In this document: positions 22,468 through 30,857 of the stretch, piece after piece
Numbering within the stretch: position 1 is the stretch's first letter
Layout of the letters: each line of letters starts with the position of its first letter
Origin: a virus
Reading direction: 5' to 3' (one strand)
Length of the DNA: 39,055 nt
IMG/VR virus record: IMGVR_UViG_3300038485_000133
Span: 1-39,055 of that record
Notes under the pieces: model-generated
Databases searched by the model: none
Seen by the model: only the letters and a program-made list of their open reading frames with translations
What the model was told of the DNA's origin: nothing
Position numbers and translations under genes: made by a program

Positions 22468-22658
22468 GTAAGTGGATTAGTGTTTTTGATGAGCTTCCTG
22501 GTGATATTTGCGATGTTCTTATTTTTGAGGATGATGGATATAGCATTGGCTTGGCTTTTTATAGTTCAGGCGGTGACTTCACTGACCTGCAAGGGGGTTC
22601 TGTTTGGAGTTCTGTAACTCACTGGATGTCACTGCCAGATGCGCCAGAGGTTGAATAG
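22464..22658 (+). CDS. DUF551 protein, 64 aa
   Basis: It begins MSKWISVFDELP and ends with SVTHWMSLPDAPEVE, the classic DUF551 start and end motifs. Compact, shorter than the 14693 copy and without the Cys tail. DUF551 function is unknown. Its last codons hold the AGAGG ribosome site for the following ORF that has no ATG. Confidence 0.8.
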   Translation: MSKWISVFDELPGDICDVLIFEDDGYSIGLAFYSSGGDFTDLQGGSVWSSVTHWMSLPDAPEVE

Positions 22659-22898
22659 ATAACAATAGAAAAGGTACTACTTCAAACTCCACTATGCGCA
22701 TTAGACTTTAAAGCTAACCTTGAGGCTTTAGATGTGCCAGCAAGGTTGATTGAGAATGCAAGTGGGAATCCAAGCCGTTATGTCATATTGGACAATACAA
22801 ACCTAACAACAGAGCAAAGGGTAAGACTAACAAGGCTGCATGATTTGATGTGGTGTCGCATCGATGTGATGGATATTAAATTAAGTGAGGAGTGGTGA
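22659..22898 (+). CDS. ORF of 79 codons apparently starting at ATA
   Basis: The frame runs from directly after the DUF551 stop to TGA 22896-22898 without interruption. It contains no ATG, GTG or TTG near the beginning. AGAGG at 22646-22650 is exactly 8 bases before ATA 22659, where a start is expected. The protein reads as a normal folded phage protein (ITIEKVLLQTPLCALDFKAN.., NPSRYVILDNTNL, LTRLHDLMWCRIDVMDIKL). Its stop overlaps the next gene (TGATG). Either ATA is used as a rare start, or an ATG mutated to ATA, or there is a base error. Confidence 0.6.
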   Translation: MTIEKVLLQTPLCALDFKANLEALDVPARLIENASGNPSRYVILDNTNLTTEQRVRLTRLHDLMWCRIDVMDIKLSEEW

Positions 22899-23140
22899 TG
22901 ACCAGTGTTAAGTGTGAGATTTGCGATAAGTGCGGTAACTATACGAGCTATTCAAGCTCAAGCGGATGGAGTGGTGTAAAAATGTGTAAGTGTAATGATT
23001 CTAGTTTTGATGTTGTTGAGATTAAAAAAGTCGGAGATATAGAAACTACAACCAAGTTCAAATCATACCAAGATTACATTAAGTACAAAGAGCGGACTGG
23101 TGACATTGGCGAGATAATGATTGATATGGAATGTAAATAG
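22898..23140 (+). CDS. Small zinc-ribbon-like protein, 80 aa
   Basis: ATG 22898 follows GAGGAG and overlaps the upstream stop. Cys pairs CEICDKC and CKC in the first 35 residues could bind zinc; a Ser-rich loop separates them (SYSSSSGWSG). The rest is charged beta/alpha. Function unknown. Confidence 0.6.
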   Translation: MTSVKCEICDKCGNYTSYSSSSGWSGVKMCKCNDSSFDVVEIKKVGDIETTTKFKSYQDYIKYKERTGDIGEIMIDMECK

Positions 23141-23145
23141 CAACT

Positions 23146-23188
23146 TGTGACAACCATCACAGACCTAAAGCAATGCGCAGTCTATTAT
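23146..23188 (+). promoter_or_regulatory. Promoter with perfect CRP-like site
   Basis: TGTGA-N6-TCACA at 23146-23161 with TATTAT at 23183-23188, 32 bp centre-to-centre. Predicted start near 23195, about 23 bases before ATG 23218. Confidence 0.75.
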
Positions 23189-23217
23189 GGCTGCGTACTT
23201 AATTGGAGATACTGAAA

Positions 23218-23829
23218 ATGAATAGATGTAAACTTGAAGATTTTGCCGATTGCTATGTTGATGGCAGTAATAATGAAATATCAAGAGCGTTCCAAGAGAG
23301 ATTGTTTTCACTTGGCGCGAAGTGGTTGGACTTCAACGACCAGACTGTTAGGTTCAACAGTGAAATGACACATATTTGCTTTGATGGGAGTAGGATTAGT
23401 TGGAACCCAAGGGGGTATGCGATGGATAATTATAGCAATGAAATTGAAATGGAAGACCTTAAGCAAGAAAAACCAAAACCAACCAAGCTCGTAAAAGTCG
23501 AAGAGTCTATATTTGATTTGAAGGAAGAGTTTGAGAGGGGTGAGTTGTATTTTGATGTTGCTGCCGTTTCTGGAGGCGTGTTTTTCTCAAATGACGAGTA
23601 CGTAAAAATCAACAGTAAAGAGTCACTGTGTGAATGTTACTCAAATGGAAATGTTTACCGACAAGTTGAGATTGATTGGCGTGATGAGCTTGCAGTGACG
23701 GTTAAGGCTACTGGACTTCCATATTCAAGCAATGGAAGAGGCCATATAACTGGAATGAGTTGGAATAGTGAAATTGAGCTCATTGCTATCTGCCACAAAG
23801 TAGCAGAACTAACAGATAAACCAGAGTAA
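23218..23829 (+). CDS. Hypothetical protein, 203 aa
   Basis: ATG 23218 is preferred (GGAG upstream; the frame upstream lies in the leader). Two parts are visible: residues 1-80, with EDFADCYVDGSN and a Trp/Arg-rich beta core (FDGSRISWNPRGYAM), and a C-terminal part after a Lys/Pro-rich linker, with SGGVFFSNDEYVKI and LAVTVKATGLPYSSNG. No signal peptide. No family recognised. It is behind its own CRP-like promoter. Confidence 0.6.
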   Translation: MNRCKLEDFADCYVDGSNNEISRAFQERLFSLGAKWLDFNDQTVRFNSEMTHICFDGSRISWNPRGYAMDNYSNEIEMEDLKQEKPKPTKLVKVEESIFDLKEEFERGELYFDVAAVSGGVFFSNDEYVKINSKESLCECYSNGNVYRQVEIDWRDELAVTVKATGLPYSSNGRGHITGMSWNSEIELIAICHKVAELTDKPE

Positions 23830-23838
23830 GGGGTGGGT

Positions 23839-23931
23839 ATGGGTGATTTTGGATTTTGGATTCTCATGACTATTCTAATAGTGTTATTTTATGGTGAGCC
23901 TGATTTGCACTCATCGTTAGTTCACTTTTGA
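23839..23931 (+). CDS. 30-aa membrane peptide
   Basis: ATG 23839 follows AAGGGGTGGG. It is mostly hydrophobic (GFWILMTILIVLFYG) with a short acidic and polar tail. Last gene before the terminator that separates the early/accessory region from the packaging genes. Function unknown. Confidence 0.5.
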   Translation: MGDFGFWILMTILIVLFYGEPDLHSSLVHF

Positions 23932-23943
23932 ATAAATAAACTA

Positions 23944-23967
23944 AAGCCCACTTAACCGTGGGTTTTC
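23944..23967 (+). terminator. Rho-independent terminator before the packaging operon
   Basis: Stem 23944-23951 / 23958-23965 (AAGCCCAC with GTGGGTTT, one G-U), loop TTAACC, followed by T-rich sequence. Confidence 0.85.
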
Positions 23968-24014
23968 TCATTTCTAGGTATGGTGATATAATCAAGCTAA
24001 TTCGGTTAGGCCGA
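23965..24014 (+). promoter_or_regulatory. Late/structural promoter with 5' hairpin (terminase operon)
   Basis: TTCTCA at 23965-23970 and TATAAT at 23987-23992 with a 16-base spacer. The transcript would begin near 23999. A hairpin TCGG-(TTAGG)-CCGA lies at 24002-24014, almost at the 5' end of the mRNA. A matching hairpin stands at the promoter near 29059. Confidence 0.6.
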
Positions 24015-24040
24015 TTAACATTAAATCATAAGGTGATTAT

Positions 24041-24421
24041 ATGGCTAAGTTGACAGATAAGCAGAGGAGTTTTATAGAGTATTATTGCTCAAATGGATTC
24101 AATGCAACACAGGCTGCAATCAGTGCTGGTTATAGTGAGAAGACGGCTCAAGAGCAAAGCTCAAGACTGTTATCAAATGTTATGATTAGCGATGCTATCC
24201 AGTTGTTTATGGGTAAAGCAACTAAGAAGGCTTTAATAACAACTGAGGACATCGTTAAGAGGCTTATAGATGAAGCTGAATACGTTGGTGAGGGTGCAAG
24301 TCATTCAGCCCGTATAGCAGCCCTCAAGACTCTTACTGATTTCACTGGTGGCTTTGATAACAACAAGCAGAAAGTAGAAAGCAAAGTTCAAACTGTCGAT
24401 GAAAGCAATCTGTCATGGTAA
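24041..24421 (+). CDS. terS: Terminase small subunit
   Basis: This 126-aa protein has the Terminase_2-type N-terminal HTH: LTDKQRSFIEYYCSNGFNATQAAISAGYSEKTA and a helical oligomerisation part (TTEDIVKRLIDEAEYVGEG), with a charged tail. It recognises the packaging site and hands DNA to the large subunit. AAGGTG precedes the ATG. It overlaps the large subunit by 7 bases. Confidence 0.92.
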   Translation: MAKLTDKQRSFIEYYCSNGFNATQAAISAGYSEKTAQEQSSRLLSNVMISDAIQLFMGKATKKALITTEDIVKRLIDEAEYVGEGASHSARIAALKTLTDFTGGFDNNKQKVESKVQTVDESNLSW

Positions 24422-25665
24422 AGCTTGATTTAACGGGCCCTAAGTTAGACCTGCAAAACAACTCCCCTTCATTTATTCCCTACTACGGGAATCTTTCGCG
24501 CTATCAAGTTTTATGGGGCGGAGCGGGTAGTGGCAAGTCGCACAAGGTGGCTAGACGAATATTGATTAGATGCATTGCAGAAAAGCACAACTATCTAATC
24601 GTTCGAAAGGTTAACCGCACACTTAAGCGCTCAGTGTTTACCCTAATGAAAAACATTATCTCTCAATGGTGCCATAACTGGCGCGTACCAATCACATCAG
24701 TGGCAGAGATAAACCTAACCGACCTTACTATTAGATTTCCACATAACGGCTCGCAGTTAATGTTTACCGGGCTTGATGATGTTGAGAAGCTAAAGTCTAT
24801 CGAGGGTGTTACGTCTGTATGGTGCGAAGAGGCAACAGAGTTAAATCAGGAAGACTTCGAGCAACTTGATTTACGTCTGCGTGGTGACCATGGTGTTACT
24901 AAGCAGATAACAATTACATTCAATCCAATATCAGACCAGCACTGGCTAAAGCGCGTATTCTTTGATGACCCTATTGATGATGTGTTTACACTAAAGACAA
25001 CCTTCCTTGATAACAAGTTTATCGATGATGACTATAAGATGGTTATGCAGAACAAGAAGCAAACCAACCCGCGATATTACTCAATCTACGCGCTCGGCAA
25101 TTGGGGTACTGCTGAAGGTCTTGTATTCCACAACGTGAAGTATCGACCAATCAAAGAAGAAGAGTTGGTGGATTGTGAGTTTGTACAGGGTCTAGACTTC
25201 GGTTACACGAATGACCCTACATCATTCAGTCAGTCTTATATCGATGTTAAGAACAAGAAGCTATATGTCTATGATGGGTTTTACGAGAAAGGCTTAAGTA
25301 ACTCAGCAATAGCGGAGAAGCTTAGGGAGATGAAAGCGCACCGGCACCTAACTACATGTGATAGCTCTGAGCCCAAGTCTATTGACTCATTAAAGGCTAA
25401 AGGGTGTAGGGTTAGAGGGGCTATGAAGGGTGCTGATTCTATCAATGCTGGCGTAGACTTCCTGCTTGAGTTTGAGATTGTGGTAAACTCTCATCTGGTG
25501 GAATTTAAAACAGAATTTGAGAACTACGCATGGTCAACCAATAAGGATGGCAAGAAGCTAAACAAGCCTATTGATGACTTTAATCATTTCTTAGACTGCC
25601 TACGCTATTCATGTGAGCATCTGTACATTAAAGCCAAGCGCAAACGCTTCGCAATACACGGGTAA
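24415..25665 (+). CDS. terL: Terminase large subunit
   Basis: This 416-aa packaging motor and nuclease has Walker A LWGGAGSGKSHK (residues 33-44), Walker B with catalytic Glu VWCEEATEL near 135, and a coupling motif with ITITFNPIS. The C-terminal RNase-H-like nuclease has GLDFGYTNDPTS near 258 and DDFNHFLDCLRY near the end. It belongs to the Terminase_3 (PBSX-like) group. Length is normal for the family. Confidence 0.95.
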   Translation: MVKLDLTGPKLDLQNNSPSFIPYYGNLSRYQVLWGGAGSGKSHKVARRILIRCIAEKHNYLIVRKVNRTLKRSVFTLMKNIISQWCHNWRVPITSVAEINLTDLTIRFPHNGSQLMFTGLDDVEKLKSIEGVTSVWCEEATELNQEDFEQLDLRLRGDHGVTKQITITFNPISDQHWLKRVFFDDPIDDVFTLKTTFLDNKFIDDDYKMVMQNKKQTNPRYYSIYALGNWGTAEGLVFHNVKYRPIKEEELVDCEFVQGLDFGYTNDPTSFSQSYIDVKNKKLYVYDGFYEKGLSNSAIAEKLREMKAHRHLTTCDSSEPKSIDSLKAKGCRVRGAMKGADSINAGVDFLLEFEIVVNSHLVEFKTEFENYAWSTNKDGKKLNKPIDDFNHFLDCLRYSCEHLYIKAKRKRFAIHG

Positions 25666-25670
25666 ATACA

Positions 25671-27107
25671 ATGGAAACAAAACTAGACAAAGGTTATACC
25701 GACAACCTCCCATTATGGGCCCAGGTTCGTGCGGCTATTCGAGGTAAGCAAGGGGCTATTAAGTTGCTTGATGGCAATTGTGGTTATTATGGGTTAGTTC
25801 CACCTGCATATCGCGAGACTGTAGAGAACTATAAGATTGTAGATAAGCGTCGCAAGTCATACTTTGCACGCGGTCGATTCTTTAATGCTACCGGTCGAAC
25901 TCATGACGCTTACGTTGGTATGGTTGGCGCAAAACCTGCTGAGACTGAGGTGCCTGATGGTTTAACTGACTTCATGGAAAGTGTTGACGGTGAAAACTCA
26001 ACTATCAATGACTTTGCGCTAGAGATTGCGTCCGAGTTATTGGTTACTGGTCGTTACGGTGTATTGGTTGACCCGCCAAGCAATGAAGGCAAGACTCGCA
26101 GTCAAATGCAGCCTGCTAAACTGATTGGCTACAATGCCGAAGCAATGCCTCATCATGTGGTGTCTGGTGGTAAGTTAGTGCTGGTGGATTTGCTTGAGTT
26201 ATATTGGGAGAAAGAGGGCGATGAGTACGAATGCAAAGAGCAGGTTCGACGTCTTGAGTTAATCGAAGGCATTTATACATCAAAGGTTAAGCGTGATGGT
26301 GATTGGGAATCTATCGTACAGCCTACCATTGATAATAAGACTCTTGATTACATCCCATTCCAGTTCTTTGGCTCAGAGCAGAATAAGCCGATTTACGACC
26401 GCCCGGTAATGTTTGATTTGGCTCATGAGAATATGGGTCACTTCCAATTGAGTTGCGACAACCTGGAGAACTTGCACTATCACGGTCAGGGAATTACAAA
26501 CATCTTCACCGATGATACCGAGTCAATCTCAGAAGCAAACCCTGGTGGTGTTGACGTTGGGGCTAAAGGTGTGAACATTTTCAAAGCTCAAGACCGTGTT
26601 GAGATTCTACAAATCGCCGCTACTGGTGCTATCTCCACAGAAATGGAACGAGTAGAAAAGCGCATGATTATGTTAGGCGCTCAAGTAACTCAAGATGCAT
26701 CGACTAATCAGACCCTAGGCGCAAAAGAGATTGAATCTAATGCGTCAACCAGTCAGTTAAAGCGAATCGCTGTAAACACATCCAAGGGCTTGCAGTGGTG
26801 TATCAAGCAGGCCGCATTGTTCATGAGCATTACTGGTGAGGTTAAAGTAAAAGTTAATGACCAGTTCGTAACTGATGATATGACGGCTCAAGATGTTCAG
26901 TCAGTATTCCAAGCGGTTCAAGGTGGCTCACTACCTCAATCAGTATTGCTTAACACTGCAAGAAAGGCAGGTTATACAGATAAGACCAACGAGGAGCTTA
27001 TTGATGAGCTAAACGAGGAAGGCGCAACTGGTGAGGGTGAAGAGTTGGCACGACTTCGCATGGAGAACGATAACCTAAGAGAGCAATTAAATGGCGCAAC
27101 AGAATGA
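25671..27107 (+). CDS. Portal protein, DUF4055 family
   Basis: This 478-aa protein follows TerL by five bases and precedes the MuF-like gene, which is where portals are. Features such as LPLWAQVRAAIRG, then YRETVENYKIVDKRRKSYFARG, FALEIASELLVTGRYGVLVD, and a long helical C-terminal region with QDASTNQTLGAKEIESNAST fit DUF4055 portals. A dodecamer of this protein forms the DNA entry ring. The end overlaps the next gene by 17 bases. Confidence 0.9.
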   Translation: METKLDKGYTDNLPLWAQVRAAIRGKQGAIKLLDGNCGYYGLVPPAYRETVENYKIVDKRRKSYFARGRFFNATGRTHDAYVGMVGAKPAETEVPDGLTDFMESVDGENSTINDFALEIASELLVTGRYGVLVDPPSNEGKTRSQMQPAKLIGYNAEAMPHHVVSGGKLVLVDLLELYWEKEGDEYECKEQVRRLELIEGIYTSKVKRDGDWESIVQPTIDNKTLDYIPFQFFGSEQNKPIYDRPVMFDLAHENMGHFQLSCDNLENLHYHGQGITNIFTDDTESISEANPGGVDVGAKGVNIFKAQDRVEILQIAATGAISTEMERVEKRMIMLGAQVTQDASTNQTLGAKEIESNASTSQLKRIAVNTSKGLQWCIKQAALFMSITGEVKVKVNDQFVTDDMTAQDVQSVFQAVQGGSLPQSVLLNTARKAGYTDKTNEELIDELNEEGATGEGEELARLRMENDNLREQLNGATE

Positions 27108-28206
27108 TGAATTAGTCGCCATTCAAGCCGAGCACAGCCGCTATATACAGCGGCTTGCTGCTGGTTTGGGTAATGACTCAGACCCTTACATTGATTCTAT
27201 GAGCGATAGGATTACGGATCGTATAAATCGAGAGGTTGGTAAGAATCTAACTCCATTGCGCAGAGAGAATCTGTTAAAGGATATCAATGCGATTGTAAGC
27301 GAGGAATTAACGTCATACACCAAGGAGTTATCGAAGGGTGATTTGGATGTTGGTGTTTATGAAGCTAAGTTCCAAGCTGATGCTATTGCTAAGGTTTACC
27401 CGACTGTTGAGGCTACCGCTACAGTGTCACGTTTAGTAATTAAGACTGAGGCCAATAACACTCTAATCAAACTTGGTGAAGGTTCGTACACTTCATATAA
27501 TCAAATGCTCAAGCAATACGCGGCCGCAAACGCAGAGCAGATAACAAACATTGTTGCTCAGGGTTTTGTTGGTGGGCAGTCCACACGCGAGATAACCAAT
27601 CAAGTATTGGCTGAAGTTGATAATCGAATCGTTAAGACTCGCAAGCAAGCTAGGGGAATCGCACGAACAGGAACCACGCACTATGCAAACCAAGCTAGAC
27701 GCGCATACTTCGAAGAGGAGGGCGTTGTAATTGGCACGCAGAATATTAGTGTTATGGATTCGGTAACGTCTGGTTTCTGCCGGTCTATTGATTTACGCAT
27801 CACACTAAAGACCGACCCGAACTATTCAAAGGCGTTCGCGCCATTTCACAATTTTTGTCGTGGGAGTAATTCGCCAGTAGTTGACGCAAGATATCGCAGT
27901 GATGATGAATCAGGAGAGAGACCGGAAAACTTTAGGGATGCAGAGACTGGATTGTTAGAGCCTGGCACTACATCGAGCAAGAAGATTTACTATGATGCAT
28001 TTAAGGGCTTGGATGCTAAGTCTCAAGACTTGGTATTAGGCCCCACGCTAGGTAGGGCGTTTCGTAAAGGCATCAAAGAAGGCTCACTAACTCCAGAGTC
28101 ATTCGCCAAGTTAACGATTGATGAGAAGAACCTAAAACCCCTTAGTCTTAAAGAGATGGAAGCTAAGGACAACGAACTATCAAGGCTAATCAAATCAGTT
28201 AAGTGA
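27091..28206 (+). CDS. Minor head protein, MuF / SPP1 gp7 family
   Basis: This 371-aa protein has a helical N-terminus and a C-terminal MuF core with GIARTGTTHYANQARRAYFEEEG, VMDSVTSGFCRSID, and AFAPFHNFCRGSNSPVV (Phe-His-x-x-Cys-Arg). The family sits in the head near the portal and may be ejected with DNA. ATG 27091 overlaps the portal gene. A terminator follows. Confidence 0.88.
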   Translation: MAQQNDELVAIQAEHSRYIQRLAAGLGNDSDPYIDSMSDRITDRINREVGKNLTPLRRENLLKDINAIVSEELTSYTKELSKGDLDVGVYEAKFQADAIAKVYPTVEATATVSRLVIKTEANNTLIKLGEGSYTSYNQMLKQYAAANAEQITNIVAQGFVGGQSTREITNQVLAEVDNRIVKTRKQARGIARTGTTHYANQARRAYFEEEGVVIGTQNISVMDSVTSGFCRSIDLRITLKTDPNYSKAFAPFHNFCRGSNSPVVDARYRSDDESGERPENFRDAETGLLEPGTTSSKKIYYDAFKGLDAKSQDLVLGPTLGRAFRKGIKEGSLTPESFAKLTIDEKNLKPLSLKEMEAKDNELSRLIKSVK

Positions 28207-28243
28207 CCTAGCTCACAATTACAAACCGTCGATGTTTAAATCC

Positions 28244-28282
28244 AGCACCCATTAGCTTATTGTTACTGGGTGTTTTAATTTA
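28244..28282 (+). terminator. Terminator after the MuF-like gene
   Basis: Stem 28244-28251 / 28267-28274 (AGCACCCA with TGGGTGTT, one G-U) followed by TTTTAATTT. The loop of 15 bases is long, so efficiency is uncertain. Confidence 0.65.
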
Positions 28283-28300
28283 AATGATAGAGAGCAAAAG

Positions 28301-29002
28301 ATGACAACATATAACAGTTACGAAGCGGCTAAGATTGCCAATCCAGATAGTGAGATTTGGGCTAGCAAGTTAGCTAGATGCGGAAGAGATAATATTTTTG
28401 GTACAAAGGTCTCGCTGGCCGAACTTACAAATAATTACTTTAAATGCAACCCTGCCGACCACTGCATGACAGTTGAGAAGTTCTTGGCTGATGGTAATAA
28501 GTTTGTTGAGGGAGATGTTATTTTTAACACCTACCCAAGACCTACTGTTGATTTTATTTGTGATGCAGACCTGAATAACTACAACGAGCTTGATGAGGAG
28601 GATGATGACAAACGCTACATCCTACGCGCAGCAGCACTAGAGGAAAAGCCTAGCGAAAAGGTTGAGTGGGATGGAGAAGGATTGCAGACTGTCGGTGTTG
28701 AGTGCTGGTTTAACTTTAAGGTTGCTCATCCACAGAAATGCAAGGTTAAGTATATTGGTAAAACAGTTTGTGTTTACGAGTCTGCTGATGGAAATGAATA
28801 TTCAACATTAATTAGTGAGGTTGCATTTTCCAAGATAGAAACCGAACAACAACGCGAAGACCGTCAGCGATTGGAAGCGGCCTATGATTTGTATTGTGAG
28901 TGGAGAGGTGAGATGCACGAGTCGTTTTATGCTTTCAAGCGATGCAATCACGATAACTGGCTAAGTATCGTAGATAAAACCAACTACCGAATCAGCAAAT
29001 AA
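28301..29002 (+). CDS. Moron-like hypothetical protein, 233 aa
   Basis: It lies between the minor head and scaffold genes, with terminators on both sides. The N-terminal half contains WASKLARCGRDNIFGTK and an Asp/Glu-rich stretch (YNELDEEDDD). The C-terminal half has TVGVECWFNFKVAHPQKCKV and KYIGKTVCVYESADGNEYS, like the C-terminal beta domain seen in many small phage proteins, then RQRLEAAYDLYCEWRG. No function recognised. The insertion interrupts an otherwise standard head gene order, as morons do. Confidence 0.7.
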   Translation: MTTYNSYEAAKIANPDSEIWASKLARCGRDNIFGTKVSLAELTNNYFKCNPADHCMTVEKFLADGNKFVEGDVIFNTYPRPTVDFICDADLNNYNELDEEDDDKRYILRAAALEEKPSEKVEWDGEGLQTVGVECWFNFKVAHPQKCKVKYIGKTVCVYESADGNEYSTLISEVAFSKIETEQQREDRQRLEAAYDLYCEWRGEMHESFYAFKRCNHDNWLSIVDKTNYRISK

Positions 29003-29006
29003 AACC

Positions 29007-29036
29007 AAGCCTCGCCATTGTACGGGGCTTTAATTT
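29007..29036 (+). terminator. Terminator between moron and scaffold operon
   Basis: Stem 29007-29014 / 29023-29030 (AAGCCTCG with CGGGGCTT, one T-G), 8-base loop, followed by a short T-rich tail TAATTTG. Confidence 0.7.
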
Positions 29037-29086
29037 GTAAGTATTGACTTTTGAATGTTATAATCATTTCGTGCGGTTAGGTCGCA
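29035..29086 (+). promoter_or_regulatory. Capsid operon promoter with 5' hairpin
   Basis: TTGTAA at 29035-29040 and TATAAT at 29059-29064 with an 18-base spacer. The transcript would start near 29071 and begin with a hairpin TGCGG-(TTAGG)-TCGCA at 29072-29086, with one G-U pair. The loop is the same as at 24002-24014, while the stem bases differ but stay paired. Confidence 0.6.
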
Positions 29087-29111
29087 TACAATTTAGTGCA
29101 TGAGGTGCAGA

Positions 29112-29783
29112 ATGAGCTACAAAGAACTTACGGCGGAAGACTTTGCCGACAAGACCCCAGAAGAGATTGCAACATTAGTCTCTGAAAATGAGAAGGGCTT
29201 GAAAGACAGCCGTGATGATTGGATGAATCAAGCTAACGGTTTCAAGGGTGAGCTATCAACCAAAGATCAAACGATTGAAGAGGCTCGACAAGATGCTGTT
29301 AAGTCTAAGCAAGCCGAGTTAGAGGCTCAAGGTAAGTACGAAGAGGCCAAAGCTCTTGGCGAGAAGGAGCGTACAGAGTTAATTGCCAAGGCAAATTCTG
29401 AAGCTGAAAAGGCTCGCGATATGCTTAAGCAGCGTGATTTATCAGAGGTTCATTCTGACATTATGCGCGGTGTTCATGAAAACTTCACACCAGCAGCTCA
29501 GGCTTTACTGAATGCAAATACAGAAGTTAGCTACGACGAACAAGGTAATAAGAAAGTAACCATTCGTCACGGCGATAAAGAATTTAACACAACTGCTGAT
29601 TTTAAAGAGTTTGCAAAAACAGACCCTACATGGTCGGCAATGTTAAGTGCTCCGAACACTCAGGGTGTAGGTGCAGAAGGCAACAAAGGCGGTCAGGCTG
29701 CTAACGGTAAAATGACACTAACTGAAAAGGCGATGCTCGCCAATTCAGACCCAACTTTTGCTCAACAATTCAATAAGGCATAA
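29112..29783 (+). CDS. Head scaffolding protein
   Basis: ATG 29112 (MSYKELTAEDFADKTPEE) follows GAGG and is better than the longer start. The 223-aa protein is Lys/Glu/Ala-rich with long coiled coils (KGELSTKDQTIEEARQDAV, EKERTELIAKANSEAEKARD) and a compact C-terminal region. This and its place directly before the major capsid gene identify it as a scaffold, needed to assemble the procapsid and then removed. Confidence 0.85.
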   Translation: MSYKELTAEDFADKTPEEIATLVSENEKGLKDSRDDWMNQANGFKGELSTKDQTIEEARQDAVKSKQAELEAQGKYEEAKALGEKERTELIAKANSEAEKARDMLKQRDLSEVHSDIMRGVHENFTPAAQALLNANTEVSYDEQGNKKVTIRHGDKEFNTTADFKEFAKTDPTWSAMLSAPNTQGVGAEGNKGGQAANGKMTLTEKAMLANSDPTFAQQFNKA

Positions 29784-29785
29784 AC

Positions 29786-30793
29786 ATGGCTACTACTCAA
29801 ATTGCAGATATTTATAACCCGTTAGTGTTTGCGGCAGCAGAACAAGAAGCACAAATTGAACTAAACGCATTCCTATCGTCTGGCGTTATGTTTGAGGACC
29901 CTCGAATCACAGCGATGGCGTCTGTTGGTGGCAATATTGGCGAACTGCCATTCTTCAAGCCCCTAGGCACTGAAGAGCCTAACTATTCGGATGATGATCC
30001 AGATAACAAGTCAACACCGAACAAAATCACCAAAGGCATCATGAAGTACCGCCTTGCCAGTCAAAACCAATCTTGGTCTACTATGGACTTAGCAGTTGAC
30101 TTGGCGCTTGAAGACCCAGCAATGGCAATTACTAACCGAGTTGGTAACTACTGGGCTACAACCAATGAGCGCCGCCTAATTCAATCGACTATGGGTATTC
30201 TTGCGGATAACGTAGCGAATGACTCTGGTGACATGGTTGTTAATATTGCTACCGATACTGCTGGCGCTCCTACTGATGCTGAGCTAGTAAGTAATGATGC
30301 AATCCTAGACGCGCAACAAACTGCTGGCGACCATCAAGCAGGCTTTGCAGCAATCGCAATGCACTCAGTTGTTTACAGCCGACTACGTAAGCAGCAATTG
30401 ATTACATTCGTTCGTGATGCAGACAACAACACTCTATTCCAAACATACGGCAATCTTCGTGTAATCGTCGATGACTCAATGAGCGCCGTTGCTGGTACAA
30501 ACCGAGTAACTTACACTACTGTTATCTTTGGTAACGGTGCTATTGCCGCTGGTATGGGTCGCACTAAGGTTCCTTCTGAGCTTTACCGTAATCCAGATGC
30601 TGGTAACGGTGGTGGTGAAGAGCAGATTTACTCTCGTCGCGCTGATATCATTCACCCGCTTGGTTTTGAGTTCACATCTGCGGCTGTTGCTGGTCAATCT
30701 GCTACTCTTGCTGAGCTATCAAATGCAGCTAACTGGAATCGAGTATGGGAGCGTAAGAATATCCCTATTTGCTACCTTCAGACAAACGGGTGA
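29786..30793 (+). CDS. Major capsid protein (HK97-fold, Gp13-like)
   Basis: This 335-aa protein follows the scaffold by two bases. The segment DPRITAMASVGGNIGELPFFKPLG followed by KITKGIMKYRLASQNQSW is typical of Gp13-like major capsid proteins, where an A/G-rich stretch precedes P-F-F/W. NTLFQTYGNLRVIVDDSM and ADIIHPLGFEF belong to the P-domain and C-terminal part. Ends in a Cys-containing short tail. It is followed by a stable TTCG hairpin. Confidence 0.9.
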   Translation: MATTQIADIYNPLVFAAAEQEAQIELNAFLSSGVMFEDPRITAMASVGGNIGELPFFKPLGTEEPNYSDDDPDNKSTPNKITKGIMKYRLASQNQSWSTMDLAVDLALEDPAMAITNRVGNYWATTNERRLIQSTMGILADNVANDSGDMVVNIATDTAGAPTDAELVSNDAILDAQQTAGDHQAGFAAIAMHSVVYSRLRKQQLITFVRDADNNTLFQTYGNLRVIVDDSMSAVAGTNRVTYTTVIFGNGAIAAGMGRTKVPSELYRNPDAGNGGGEEQIYSRRADIIHPLGFEFTSAAVAGQSATLAELSNAANWNRVWERKNIPICYLQTNG

Positions 30794-30826
30794 TCAATGT
30801 AATTGCAAACTAATGGCTAATTAATT

Positions 30827-30842
30827 GAGGGGTTCGCCCCTC
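30827..30842 (+). other. mRNA hairpin GAGGGG-TTCG-CCCCTC after the capsid gene
   Basis: A perfect 6-bp GC-rich stem closed by a UUCG tetraloop lies between the capsid stop and the next gene. It is followed by only two T, so it is more likely a 3' stabiliser that keeps capsid mRNA abundant, or a weak attenuator, than a full terminator. Confidence 0.65.
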
Positions 30843-30857
30843 TTAACTGAGGCTAAT

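Noticed and set aside
28202-28217. AGTGA-N6-TCACA as another CRP-like promoter
   Set aside because: One mismatch, and no -10 box at 32 bp; a terminator hairpin follows there. Kept only as a degenerate palindrome.
29044-29064. TTGACT as -35 for the TATAAT at 29059
   Set aside because: The spacer would be only 9 bases. TTGTAA at 29035 with 18 bases is preferred.
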